Assembly (NCBI GenBank): GCA_019634695.1
Contig: JAHCAW010000032.1
Span: 1 to 46,139 of the forward strand
DNA: 46,139 bases
Direction of reading: 5' to 3'
DNA from: Candidatus Sumerlaeia bacterium
GTDB taxonomy: Bacteria; Sumerlaeota; Sumerlaeia; SLMS01; JAHLLQ01
Shown: one piece after another, positions 20,980-29,341 of the stretch
Position numbering within the stretch: position 1 is the first letter of the stretch
How the letters are laid out: every line of letters begins with the position of its first letter
Program-made: the position numbers and the translations under genes
The notes under the pieces: model-generated
What the model was told of the DNA's origin: nothing
The model's database searches: none
Seen by the model: only the letters and a program-made list of their open reading frames with translations

Positions 20980-21744
20980 TCAGCTTGGCCGCTGGCCTCG
21001 CCGCGAATCGGCCTCCTCCTCCGTCAGGAACCGCAGGAACGCATCCTCGAGCCCCTCGCCTGCCGGGCGCGGGAACTCCGCCAGGGTGCCCGAGAAGACC
21101 AACCGCCCCCGGTGCAGCACCCCCAGATCGTCGCACAGCCGCTCGACCTCCGACATGATGTGCGTCGAGAACAGGATCGGCTTCCCCTGCTCGCGCTCGG
21201 ACCGCACGAAATCGACAATCGTGCGACTGGACAGCACGTCCAGCCCCGCGGTCGGCTCGTCGAGGATCAGCACGGGTGGGTCGTGCAGCACGGTGCGCGC
21301 CACGCCGACGCGCTGCTTCATGCCGGTCGAGAGCTTGTCGCACGGGCGGTCGAGGAACTCACCGAGGGCGAACAGGCGGGCGACCTCGGCCAGGCGCTCG
21401 TCGAGTCGGGCGCCTTCCATTCCGTACAGAGCCCCGAAGGTCCGCAGAATCTCGCGCGGCGTCAGCCGCGGATAGAGTCCGGTGGACGCCGACAGGAACC
21501 CGATCCGCGCCCGCACGGTCGCCCCGTCGCGCACGATGTCCGCCCCGGCCACGGTCGCCCGGCCCGACGTCGGCCGCAGCGCCGTCGCCAGAATCCGCAG
21601 CGCCGTCGTCTTGCCCGCCCCGTTCGGACCCAGCAGCCCGAACACCGCCCCGGGCCGGCACCGGAAGCTCACCCCACTCAACGCCTCCACCTCCCCCCGG
21701 CGCCGGTCCCGAAACCGCTTCGTCAGCTCGTGTGCCTCGATCAT
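20980..21744 (-). CDS. ABC transporter ATP-binding protein, NatA/GldA-like
   Basis: A 254-residue ATPase that should power an ABC exporter. It has Walker A GPNGAGKT (39-46), signature LSTGMKQR (138-145), Walker B LILDEPTAGLD (159-169) and the H-loop His195 in FSTHIMSE. The signature is LSTGM rather than LSGGQ, as in NatA-type ATPases. ATG 21744 gives the normal N-terminus MIEAHELTKRF; a start at 21801 would add an unlikely 19 residues. No permease gene is next to it: the same-strand downstream side runs straight into the convergent radical SAM gene, and the upstream side is the divergent ftsA. Its membrane partner must be encoded elsewhere. Confidence 0.88.
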   Translation of the reverse strand: MIEAHELTKRFRDRRRGEVEALSGVSFRCRPGAVFGLLGPNGAGKTTALRILATALRPTSGRATVAGADIVRDGATVRARIGFLSASTGLYPRLTPREILRTFGALYGMEGARLDERLAEVARLFALGEFLDRPCDKLSTGMKQRVGVARTVLHDPPVLILDEPTAGLDVLSSRTIVDFVRSEREQGKPILFSTHIMSEVERLCDDLGVLHRGRLVFSGTLAEFPRPAGEGLEDAFLRFLTEEEADSRRGQRPS

Positions 21745-21972
21745 TGGACGGCCCGCCCCGGAGATTGACCTGATGGGTGCCGGGCCGCGGGGCGCGGGCA
21801 AGGGGAAGGCGGAACGCCGGCACCCAGCGCCGCGTGGGGCGAAGAAACAACGAAAGTCGAAATAATCCGCCAGCTACCGCATTCCATACTTGATCTTCTT
21901 CGCTCCGGCGCGGGAAGGCCCGGTATTCCGCGTGCCGCGAGCGGCCGCACACAACGGCGAGACGAGGATTCC

Positions 21973-23322
21973 ATGGGTACCACCACCCCTGTGGCAAAGG
22001 ACACGGGCGCCCCGCCGCCCGCAGTCGAAGGGCTTCGCCGCCCCGAACTCAGCACCCCTTCCAGCGGCGCAATGGCCGTCCTGCGCGCCGGCATCAAGCC
22101 CCCCGCCAAGACGCGCATGTTCACCGGGCTGGACATCGGCACCACGAAGATCTGCACCATCGTCGGCGAGATCGACCCCAGCGGCCGCACCACGATCCGC
22201 GGCCTGTCGAGCACGCCGAGCCAGGGCCTGCGCCGCGGCGTCGTCGTCGATCTGGACGAGACCGTCTCCTCGATCCGCACCGCCATCCGCAAGGCCGAGG
22301 AGGTCGCGCAGGTGGAAGTCCGCGACGTCCTGGTCGGCATCGCCGGCGGGCATATCCAGTGCCACCATCGCACCGGCACCGTCGCCGTCGCCAATCCCGA
22401 ACGCGGGATCACGCGCGCCGACATCCGCCGCGCGATCGACAAGGCCGGCGCCGGCCAGATTCCGATGGAGCGCGAACTGATTCACACGCTGCCCCAGCGG
22501 TTCCTCATCGACGACGGCCCGGTCACGAACCCCGAGGGCTTCTCCTCGCGCCAACTCACCGCCGAGGTGCTGCTCGTCACCGCCGCCGTCACCAGCGCCC
22601 AGAACATCATCCGCGCCGTGCGCCAGGCGCACTATCGCACCGCCGGCATCTATCTGGAGCCGCTGGCCTCCTCGCTCGCGATCCTCACCCCCGAGGAGCG
22701 CGAACTCGGCGTCCTCGTCATCGACATCGGCGGCGGCACCAGCGACATCGCCATCTGGGTCGATGGTTCCGTGCGCTACGCCGACGTCGTTCCGTTCGGC
22801 GGCGATGCCATCACGGAGGACATCCGCCGCGGGCTGAAGGTCAGTTGCTACGATGCGGAGAACCTGAAGAAGCGCTTCGGCTGCTGCCTGCCGGAAGCGG
22901 TGCCCGAGGGCGACCGCATCGAGGTGCCGGCCGCGCTGACGGGTGAGACGCAGCAGATTTCGCGGCGCTTCCTGGCCGAGATCATCGAGAGCCGCCTGGG
23001 CGAGATTCTGCTGATGGTGCGCGAGAAGTGCCAGCAGACGCCATGGTACGAGCGCGCCTTTGGCGGCGTAGTGCTCACCGGCGGCGGCTCGCTTCAGGAC
23101 GGCACCGTCGAGATCGCCCGCAAGATTTTCGACCGCCCCTGCAAAATCGGGCGCCCCTCGGGGCTCTCCGGCCTCAGCAGCGTCGCCAGCTCGCCCATCT
23201 ACTCCACCGGCGTCGGCCTGATCCTGTATGGCCTGTATCAGGACCAGGAGGCACTCTACAATGAAACGCACATGTTCCAGCGGCTGATCCGCTTCTTCAA
23301 GCGCGCGATCGACTGGTACTGA
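21973..23322 (+). CDS. ftsA: Cell division protein FtsA
   Basis: An actin-like protein of 449 residues that tethers FtsZ to the membrane. It has phosphate 1 GLDIGTTK (52-59), phosphate 2 VIDIGGGTSD and the adenosine motif VVLTGGGSLQDG. The last residues, MFQRLIRFFKRAIDWY, form the amphipathic membrane-targeting helix expected of FtsA. About 48 residues precede the actin core, more than usual and rich in Pro and Thr. ATG 21973 has AGGA six bases upstream, but ATG 22072 or 22117 would give a standard N-terminus. ftsZ, ftsQ and mur genes are absent around it, so it lies outside a dcw cluster. The 3' end overlaps the convergent glycosyltransferase by 26 bases. Confidence 0.92.
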   Translation: MGTTTPVAKDTGAPPPAVEGLRRPELSTPSSGAMAVLRAGIKPPAKTRMFTGLDIGTTKICTIVGEIDPSGRTTIRGLSSTPSQGLRRGVVVDLDETVSSIRTAIRKAEEVAQVEVRDVLVGIAGGHIQCHHRTGTVAVANPERGITRADIRRAIDKAGAGQIPMERELIHTLPQRFLIDDGPVTNPEGFSSRQLTAEVLLVTAAVTSAQNIIRAVRQAHYRTAGIYLEPLASSLAILTPEERELGVLVIDIGGGTSDIAIWVDGSVRYADVVPFGGDAITEDIRRGLKVSCYDAENLKKRFGCCLPEAVPEGDRIEVPAALTGETQQISRRFLAEIIESRLGEILLMVREKCQQTPWYERAFGGVVLTGGGSLQDGTVEIARKIFDRPCKIGRPSGLSGLSSVASSPIYSTGVGLILYGLYQDQEALYNETHMFQRLIRFFKRAIDWY

Positions 23323-24469
23323 GCGACGCCCGCGGCGCGGCCAGCGCGGCACGATAGACTGCCTCCATTTCGCGGCCGAGGCGTTCGGGAGCAAAGCGCT
23401 CGTGGGCCTCGCGCAAGGCGCGCTCGGCCAGCGTCCGTCGGATTGTTGCATCGCGCACCAAGGCCACGATCGACTCGGCCATCGCGCCGGGATCCTCCGA
23501 GGGCACCAGCCGCCCAGTTTCCCCATCGCGCACGATCTCCGGCAACGCCCCCACCCGCGTCGCCACCACCGGCACTCCCGAGGCCATGTACTCCACCGCG
23601 ATGCGGCTGAAACCTTCACTGCCCCGCGAGGCAATCACCCCCACGTCCAGCGATGCCACCAGCGCGGGCACGTCCTCCACCATCCCGAGGTAGGTGATCC
23701 GCCCCTCGAGCTGCCACTTCTCGTGCCAGGCGCGCAGCCGCGGATGCTCCGGGTTGATCTTCCGCCCCGCCATCACGGCATGCACCTGCGGACAGGTGGC
23801 AATCACGCGGCCCATCGCTTCCAGAAAGACGTCCGGCCCCTTGATGTTCTGCCAACGCCCCAGACAGCCGACCAGCAGCGGGCGCTCGGCAGTCGCGCCC
23901 AGCCGCGCCCGCAACGCCTCGTCGCGCCGGGCGGGAGCGAATCGCTGCATGTCCACCGCCCCGAGCACCACGCGGCGGCGCTCCTCCGGCAGGTGCGCGC
24001 CCAGTTGGCCCAGCCCGGCGAACGTCGCCTGCGAGACCGCCGTCACCGCATCCGTGCGCGCCCGAAAGAGCCACCGGTTGCTCCAGACCTGACGCATCGG
24101 CAGCACCACGTGGCGGGTGCGCACCAATCGGCAACCGGCTGGCATCCACGGCCGCAGCAACCCCAGGCACCAGTGCTCCTGCCCGCGTCCCACATGCACG
24201 ATGTCGGGCTGCACCTCGCGCAGCAGCCTCGCCGCCGCCCGGTACTGCGCCGGCAGGCTGCCGCTGGCGCCGCCGCTCAGCCGCCACGGCACGCGCACGA
24301 TCCGGCAGGGCGCCGTCAGCGCCGGATGAATGCTGCCCCCCTCGGGCACGACCATGACCACCCGATGGCCGCGCTCGTGCAGCACGCGGGCCAACAGGTC
24401 CGTCCCGGCCGCCTCGCCGATCCAGCGGGCGGCCGTGTTGGCCAGCAGAACGGTCAGCGGACGCGACAT
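23297..24469 (-). CDS. Glycosyltransferase family 4 (group 1)
   Basis: A 390-residue GT-B enzyme. The N-terminal domain starts LTVLLANTAARWIGEAAGTDLL and contains PDIVHVGRG. The donor domain begins RPLLVGCLGRWQNIKGPDVFLEA and has the E-x7-E signature in GSEGFSRIAVEYMASG, with GVPVVATRVGALPEIV after it. It probably uses a nucleotide-activated sugar to build lipopolysaccharide or another glycolipid at the inner membrane. ATG 24469 is preceded by GGAGAGG. It is convergent with ftsA (26-base overlap of the 3' ends) and divergent from the acyltransferase gene, which could serve the same envelope pathway. Confidence 0.88.
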   Translation of the reverse strand: MSRPLTVLLANTAARWIGEAAGTDLLARVLHERGHRVVMVVPEGGSIHPALTAPCRIVRVPWRLSGGASGSLPAQYRAAARLLREVQPDIVHVGRGQEHWCLGLLRPWMPAGCRLVRTRHVVLPMRQVWSNRWLFRARTDAVTAVSQATFAGLGQLGAHLPEERRRVVLGAVDMQRFAPARRDEALRARLGATAERPLLVGCLGRWQNIKGPDVFLEAMGRVIATCPQVHAVMAGRKINPEHPRLRAWHEKWQLEGRITYLGMVEDVPALVASLDVGVIASRGSEGFSRIAVEYMASGVPVVATRVGALPEIVRDGETGRLVPSEDPGAMAESIVALVRDATIRRTLAERALREAHERFAPERLGREMEAVYRAALAAPRASLSTSRSRA

Positions 24470-24659
24470 GCCACCTCTCCGACATCAACGTGCCGCCCAT
24501 GGGCATGCGGGCTGGGCCCAAGGGCGACAACGGATTTCCGGCAGGCACCCAGATCATTCCCCCCGGGCCCGGCCATCGCCTGCATTGTCTTGCGGCCCCG
24601 CGGAGTCACCCCCCAAGAAGGGGGCGCGATCTTGAGGCCCTCTCCGGAGGCGATCCGCG

Positions 24660-25403
24660 TTGGCACGTAAAAAGGATTCCCGAAAGCGGTGGCGGCGTCG
24701 CTGGCGCACAGCCCGGTTCGCCGTCGTGCGCCACGTGGTCGTTCCGGTGCTCATGCCGTTCGTGAAGCTGTGGATGCGCTCGTGGCGCGTGCGGATCGAG
24801 ACGCGCGGGCGCTTCGCCGAAATGGCCGACCCGTCGCGGCTCTCCTGCTGCGCCGTCCTGCACGAGAACATGGTCGTGGCGATGGGGGCGCTGCTGCACA
24901 ATCCGTGCGGCGGCCCGGAGCTGCACGTTGCCACGCTCGTCAGCCCCAGCCGCGACGGCCAGCTCCAGGCCGATCTCGTGCGCTCCCTGCGGCAGGTACC
25001 CATCGAGGGCAGCTCCAGCCGCGGCGGCGCGGTGGGCCTGATCCAGCTCCGGCGCGCCCTGCGCGGCGGCCGCGTCGCCGCCATCGCCGTCGATGGACCC
25101 CGCGGCCCGCGCGGCGTGCCCAAGCACGGCGTCCTTGGCCTGGCGATCGGCACGCGCGCGCGCCTGTACCACCTTGTCTGCGGCGCGCGACCCGCCTTCC
25201 GCCTGCCCACGTGGGACCGATCCCTGCTCCCTCTGCCCTTCGCCCGCGTCACCTATCGCCTCGAACACTTCCGCACCTACGACGACGAAGCCGATCCGGC
25301 AACCGAGGCAATCGCGCTGCAGCAGGCCATGATCCGCACGCTCGAGGACCTCGGCGAACCGCTCGACGGCATCCCCGGCACCGACAAGGCGGGCTCCTCC
25401 TGA
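24660..25403 (+). CDS. DUF374 lysophospholipid acyltransferase-like protein
   Basis: A 247-residue protein of the DUF374 group of the LPLAT superfamily, which is related to lipid A acyltransferases. Family marks are EGSSSRGGAVGLIQL in the middle and the strongly conserved AVDGPRGPRGVPKHGVL. The usual His-x4-Asp motif of LPLATs appears as HENMV, so the acid is not in the classical place; DUF374 members often differ there. The start is TTG 24660, fixed by CCGGAGG ten bases upstream. The stop overlaps the start of rsmD (TGATG), so the two are coupled. Confidence 0.8.
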   Translation: MARKKDSRKRWRRRWRTARFAVVRHVVVPVLMPFVKLWMRSWRVRIETRGRFAEMADPSRLSCCAVLHENMVVAMGALLHNPCGGPELHVATLVSPSRDGQLQADLVRSLRQVPIEGSSSRGGAVGLIQLRRALRGGRVAAIAVDGPRGPRGVPKHGVLGLAIGTRARLYHLVCGARPAFRLPTWDRSLLPLPFARVTYRLEHFRTYDDEADPATEAIALQQAMIRTLEDLGEPLDGIPGTDKAGSS

Positions 25404-25996
25404 TGCTGCGCATTATCGCCGGCGAAAAACGGGGCGCTCGCCTCGAAACGCCCGAGGGCCTGACGACCCGCCCGCTGCGCGACCGCGTGCGCGAGGCGCT
25501 GTTCAACATCCTGCGCGGCCAGATGCACGAGGCGCGCGTGCTGGATCTCTTCGCCGGCTCCGGCGCCGTCGGCCTCGAAGCCCTCAGCCGCGGCGCGCGC
25601 CATGCCACCTTCGTCGAAGACGCCCGCGACGCGCACGCCGTCATCCGCCGCAACATCGCGCGACTGGGCTACGAGGGGCGCGCCACACTCGTCACCGGCC
25701 AGTTGCCCGGCGCGCTCGCCCGCGTGGCTGCCACGCCGTTCGACCTCGTCTTCGTCATGCCGCCGTATGGTCAGGAACTCGCGCCGCCGGTGCTCGAGGC
25801 TCTGGCGCGCCGTCGCCTCGTCGCTCCCGAAGGCATCGTCATCGTCGAGATCGAACGCAGCGAACGCTTCGCCGTGCCCGACGCGTGGGCCCTCCACGAC
25901 GACCGCACCTACGGCGTGACGCGCCTCGTCTTCCTGACGCCCAATCAGCACCCCGCCAATCAGCACGCCGCCAATCAGAACCCCGAACGTGAGTGA
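25403..25996 (+). CDS. rsmD: 16S rRNA (guanine-N2)-methyltransferase RsmD-like
   Basis: A 197-residue SAM-dependent methyltransferase expected to modify G966 of 16S rRNA. It has the RsmD N-terminus LRIIAGEKRGARLETPEG...TRPLRDRVREALFNIL and motif I VLDLFAGSGAVGLEALSRGA. The catalytic motif IV, normally D-P-P-Y/F, reads VFVMPPYG: the acidic residue is replaced by Met. The C-terminal tail carries three repeats NQHPA, NQHAA, NQNPE coded by 15-bp tandem repeats and an interspersed element. ATG 25403 overlaps the stop of the acyltransferase gene. Whether the enzyme is active is uncertain because of the motif change. Confidence 0.88.
   Translation: MLRIIAGEKRGARLETPEGLTTRPLRDRVREALFNILRGQMHEARVLDLFAGSGAVGLEALSRGARHATFVEDARDAHAVIRRNIARLGYEGRATLVTGQLPGALARVAATPFDLVFVMPPYGQELAPPVLEALARRRLVAPEGIVIVEIERSERFAVPDAWALHDDRTYGVTRLVFLTPNQHPANQHAANQNPERE
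25941..25985 (+). repeat. 15-bp tandem repeat, three units, at the 3' end of rsmD
   Basis: The units CCAATCAGCACCCCG, CCAATCAGCACGCCG and CCAATCAGAACCCCG follow each other without gaps and code for the last part of RsmD. The third unit merges into the interspersed repeat that is found inverted at 26068-26099. Confidence 0.9.
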
Positions 25997-26067
25997 GGGG
26001 CGTGCCTCAGGCCCGCAAGCGCCCCAACGTCCAGCGGGTTCGGCCAAGTGTCACCGCTTCGATAATG

Positions 26068-26158
26068 CCTGCCCGTCGCTCACGCTCCGGGTTCTGATTA
26101 TCGAGGCGTCGTGGGACGTCCGGGCACCTGCCCGTCGCTCACGCTCCGGGTTCTGATT
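26068..26158. repeat. Two direct copies of a 32-bp interspersed repeat
   Basis: Identical 32-base copies at 26068-26099 and 26127-26158 share the core GTCGCTCACGCTCCGGGTT and lie 59 bases apart. A diverged inverted copy spans 25974-26002 at the end of rsmD, so the transcript between the convergent genes can form a long hairpin and might act as a bidirectional transcript end. A weaker relative (CTCGCTCACGCTCGGGGT) is at 38291-38308. The second copy codes for the tail of the small Cys-rich gene. Confidence 0.85.
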
Positions 26159-26304
26159 GATGCGCCGCAGGCCTTCTTTGCCCCGCAGCCGCAGTTGCCG
26201 CCGGACTTGCCCGCGCGCGTGGAGCGCCACAGGTGCCGCGCGACGTAGGCCGCCGCACCAAGCACCAGCAGTGCCACGATCAGGTTCTGGAGGAAGTCGG
26301 TCAT
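26098..26304 (-). CDS. FeoB-associated Cys-rich membrane protein
   Basis: A 68-residue protein with one membrane helix (about 6-24, LIVALLVLGAAAYVARHLW), then a basic stretch and a Cys/Gly-rich tail GGNCGCGAKKACGAS. This layout matches the small FeoB-associated Cys-rich family (PF12669), encoded after feoB in many bacteria and thought to assist ferrous iron transport. It follows feoB by 16 bases. The last 19 residues (IRTRSVSDG...) come from an interspersed DNA repeat and are probably a recent extension of an originally shorter protein. Confidence 0.8.
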   Translation of the reverse strand: MTDFLQNLIVALLVLGAAAYVARHLWRSTRAGKSGGNCGCGAKKACGASIRTRSVSDGQVPGRPTTPR

Positions 26305-26320
26305 CGCGTGCCCTCCGAGA

Positions 26321-28630
26321 TCACAGCAGCAAGGACGAGACCCGATACACGAGGAAGGCCCCGATGTAGGCGAGTGCGGTCATGTAGCCGAACGCGAAAA
26401 GCGGCCAGCGCCAACTGTTTGTCTCGCGCTTGATGATCGCGATGGTGGCGGCGCACTGCAGGCAGAGCGCGAAGAAGACCATGAGGCTGAGCGCCACCGG
26501 CAGGTTGAACAGCGGCCTTCCGTCGGGCCACTCCGCCGCCTGCAACTTCTCCTTCAGCCGCGGGTCCTCTTCGTCGGTCTCCGGCCCGAGGTCGAAGATC
26601 ACGCCCAGCACCGCGATGACGACTTCGCGCGCCGGGAAGCTCGCGATCGCCGCCATGCCGATCCGCCAGTCCCAACCCAGCGGCCGCACCAGCGGCTCGA
26701 TCGCGCGACCCATCGTTCCCAGCGCCGAGCGCCGCAGCAGCTCGCCGTCGCGCTCGAACTCCAGCGCCGCCAGCTCCTCCGCCCAAGCCGCGAAGTCCAC
26801 CGCGACCGTCTCGTGCGCGTCGGCCAGCGCCTCGACGCCCGCGGCATCCCCGGGCGCTTCGTCGACGGCCACACCGACGCTCGCCAACCCGGTCAGATAC
26901 GGCGCATTCGCCGTCGCGACGGATGATTCGTACCGCTCGAACACCTCGGCCGGACGCGGGTAGTAACTCAACGCCCACACGACAATCGCCACCGCGAGGA
27001 TGATCGTCCCCGCCCGCACCAGGAACTCGCGCCCGCGATCCACCATCCGCGAGAAGACGTTCGACAGCAGCGGCTTGCGATACGGCGGCAACTCGATCAG
27101 GAAGTTCGGCGTGCGCGACTTCAGCAGCGTCCTCTTCAGAATCCACGTCACCGGCGCCGACACGCCGATGCCGACAAGGTACATCCCCAGCAGCACCAGT
27201 CCCTGCAAGCTGAGGAAGCCCGCCACCGTGCCCTCGGGCACGAAGGCGGCGATCATCAACGTATACACCGGCAGGCGCGCCGAGCAACTCATCAGCGGCG
27301 CGATCAGAATCGTGGCCAACCGGTCGCGCGGGTTCTCGATCGTGCGCGTCGCCATGATGCCCGGAATCGCGCACGCGAAGCTGCTTAGCATCGGGATGAA
27401 GCTGCGCCCGCTGAGCCCGAAGCGCGACAGCAACCGGTCCATCAGGAAGGCCGCGCGGGCCATGTACCCGACATCTTCCAGCAACGCGATGAACAGGAAC
27501 AGCACCAGAATCTGCGGCAGGAACACCATCACCCCGCCGACACCGGCCACGATGCCGTTCACCACCAGCGACTGCAACGCACCCTCGGGCAACATCCCGC
27601 CGAGCCAGTCGCCCAGCAGCGCGAATACGCCCTCGATGCCGTCCATCAGCGGCGCCGACCACGTGTAGATCGCCTGGAACACCAGGCCCATCAGCAGCAG
27701 GAAGATGAGCGAACCCCAAATGCGATGCGTCAGGACCCGGTCGATGCGCTCGGTGGTTTCCTGCGAGGCGCGTCGCGTGCCGGCCGCCGGTCGCTTCACG
27801 TGCGGAGCAACATGCGTCCGAATCCACTGGTAGCGACTGCGCGCTTCCAGGGCTCGCAGCCGATGGCCGGCAGTCTCGAGGCTTTCGCGCGCGCGTCCGA
27901 TTGCGGCACGCACCGGTTCGCCGCCCGCCGCCACCAGTCGTTCCTCGAAGGTGCCATCCACTTCGAGCAACACGCGGCCGGCCGCGAAGGCGTCGCACGC
28001 GGTTCCCGCCGGCAGCAGGCCGGCCAGCTCCGTCGCCAACGCCTCGCGCGTCGCGACGAACTCGGGCGGGAACACCGCCGGCGCCGTCGGCACCGGCAGC
28101 CGATCCGCGTCCGCAATCCGCACGGCCAGCTCCGTCACGCCCTTGCGGTCGCGCGCGTTCGTCGGCACGACGGGCACGCCCAACGCCAACGACAACCCCG
28201 CCGCGTCGATCCGCAGGCCGTCCTTCTCCGCCACGTCGATCATGTTGAGCGCCACGATCGTCGGCAGGCCGAGATCGAGCACCTGCGTGGCGAGGAACAG
28301 GTTGCGTTCCAGATTGCTCGCGTCGGCGACGACGACCACCGCATCCGGCCGCGGCGTGTCGCGCCGCAGGCCCAGCAGCACTTCGACGGCGACGAACTCG
28401 TCGGCCGAGTGCGCCGCGAGACTGTACGTCCCGGGCAGGTCCACCAGCGTCACCGCGCGCGCCGCGTCGCGCAGCGGACCCTCGCGCTTCTCCACCGTCA
28501 CGCCGGCGTAGTTGCCCACGCGCGCGCGATGGCCGGTCAACGCGTTGAACAGCGTCGTCTTGCCGGTGTTCGGATTGCCGAGCAGAACCACGCGCATGGA
28601 GGCGGCGGCGGTTTGGGGGGAGTTGGTCAT
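26321..28630 (-). CDS. feoB: Ferrous iron transport protein B
   Basis: A 769-residue inner-membrane ferrous iron transporter with an N-terminal G-protein. The GTPase motifs are G1 GNPNTGKT (17-24), the switch region around VGNYAGVTVEKREG, G3 DLPGTYSL and G4 NMID. The rest has two gate regions in a polytopic domain (VFLPQILVLFLFIALLEDVGYMAR and a later matching segment), ending FGYMTALAYIGAFLVYRVSS. The start is taken at ATG 28630; ATG 28597 (MRVVLLGNP) would give the tightest N-terminus. It lies in the order feoA-like, feoA, feoB, Cys-rich gene, and should be controlled with them by the palindrome at 29211-29240. Confidence 0.96.
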   Translation of the reverse strand: MTNSPQTAAASMRVVLLGNPNTGKTTLFNALTGHRARVGNYAGVTVEKREGPLRDAARAVTLVDLPGTYSLAAHSADEFVAVEVLLGLRRDTPRPDAVVVVADASNLERNLFLATQVLDLGLPTIVALNMIDVAEKDGLRIDAAGLSLALGVPVVPTNARDRKGVTELAVRIADADRLPVPTAPAVFPPEFVATREALATELAGLLPAGTACDAFAAGRVLLEVDGTFEERLVAAGGEPVRAAIGRARESLETAGHRLRALEARSRYQWIRTHVAPHVKRPAAGTRRASQETTERIDRVLTHRIWGSLIFLLLMGLVFQAIYTWSAPLMDGIEGVFALLGDWLGGMLPEGALQSLVVNGIVAGVGGVMVFLPQILVLFLFIALLEDVGYMARAAFLMDRLLSRFGLSGRSFIPMLSSFACAIPGIMATRTIENPRDRLATILIAPLMSCSARLPVYTLMIAAFVPEGTVAGFLSLQGLVLLGMYLVGIGVSAPVTWILKRTLLKSRTPNFLIELPPYRKPLLSNVFSRMVDRGREFLVRAGTIILAVAIVVWALSYYPRPAEVFERYESSVATANAPYLTGLASVGVAVDEAPGDAAGVEALADAHETVAVDFAAWAEELAALEFERDGELLRRSALGTMGRAIEPLVRPLGWDWRIGMAAIASFPAREVVIAVLGVIFDLGPETDEEDPRLKEKLQAAEWPDGRPLFNLPVALSLMVFFALCLQCAATIAIIKRETNSWRWPLFAFGYMTALAYIGAFLVYRVSSLLL

Positions 28631-28652
28631 CGGGGGTGCGGGCGTCCGGGGA

Positions 28653-28886
28653 TCAGGAAGCGCGTTCGACCGCGATGCGGCGCGCGTCCTCACGCCGCAG
28701 CGACAGGCGGAACGTGTTGTCGATGCGAATCTCGAGCGGGTCGCCCATCGGCGCGCGCCGCAGGAACTCCACGCGCACGCCCTCGATCAGCCCCAACTCC
28801 ATCAGGCGCTGGACGTAGGTGTCGTCCCCTTCCAGAGCCGTCACCGTCGCCGCCTCGCCCGTCTGCAACTCATCCAGGGTGGGCAT
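28653..28886 (-). CDS. feoA: FeoA family protein
   Basis: A 77-residue SH3-like protein. LDELQTGEAATV and LMELGLIEGVRVEFLRRAP followed by GDPLEIRIDNTFRLSLRREDA is the complete FeoA pattern. FeoA is cytoplasmic and supports FeoB by an unsettled mechanism. It starts six bases after the first FeoA-like gene and ends 22 bases before feoB, so the order is clearly operonic. Confidence 0.94.
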   Translation of the reverse strand: MPTLDELQTGEAATVTALEGDDTYVQRLMELGLIEGVRVEFLRRAPMGDPLEIRIDNTFRLSLRREDARRIAVERAS

Positions 28887-28892
28887 GGGAAC

Positions 28893-29186
28893 TCAGGCCG
28901 AGAGCCTCTCCACCAGAATGCGCTCGAGCACTTCGGCCCGCACGGACAGGCGCGTCTCGCCCACCATCAGCAGACAGGTGCGGCCGGCGCACACCACGCG
29001 CACGATTGCGCCCGGCACGACACCCAACGTCGCCAGTCGCTGCGCCTCGCGGTCCTGCGTCTCGACGTGCAGCACCAGCGCCTCCTCGTTGCAGGTCAGC
29101 TTCGAGAGCGGCACGATCACTTCGCGCACGACCGGGGCGACCGGGGCGGGAGAGAACGAGAGGGCGAGGGAGGCGAGGAGCGACAT
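28893..29186 (-). CDS. Second FeoA-like protein, first gene of the feo operon
   Basis: A 97-residue protein with the same SH3-like pattern in a more diverged form: LTCNEEALVLHVETQDREAQRLATLG, VVPGAIVRVVCAG and LMVGETRLSVRAEVLERILV. About 25 extra residues precede the core, so the true start may be further in. Two separate FeoA proteins with one FeoB occur in several anaerobes and suggest a heteromeric accessory set. Its start lies 24 bases from the palindrome at 29211-29240. Confidence 0.85.
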   Translation of the reverse strand: MSLLASLALSFSPAPVAPVVREVIVPLSKLTCNEEALVLHVETQDREAQRLATLGVVPGAIVRVVCAGRTCLLMVGETRLSVRAEVLERILVERLSA

Positions 29187-29210
29187 GGGCGGGGTCCAAA
29201 AGTCCTTTGG

Positions 29211-29240
29211 CTTGCCAAACTCTGGCTTGAGTTAGGCAAG
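29211..29240 (-). promoter_or_regulatory. 12-6-12 palindrome upstream of the feo operon, probable metal-regulator operator
   Basis: The arms CTTGCCAAACTC and GAGTTAGGCAAG match in 11 of 12 positions around a 6-base spacer. The position, 25-54 bases before the first feo gene, is right for a repressor site covering the promoter. The half-site TTAGGCAAG resembles DtxR/IdeR-type iron boxes more than Fur boxes. A TTGACC that could be a -35 on the minus strand lies at 29253-29258, but no good -10 is visible. The choice of regulator is inference. Confidence 0.6.
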
Positions 29241-29341
29241 GCACCTCGGCGTGGTCAACCGGAATCCGCACATCACCGCAGAATCTGACCCGTGCCAATG
29301 GCACTGATATCAAAGGACTTGGGTTCCCGCCGGGCAGCTCG

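Noticed and set aside
25974..26099. Intrinsic terminator between rsmD and the feo operon
   Set aside because: The inverted repeats can pair, but there is no T tract on either side, so only a possible transcript boundary is claimed.
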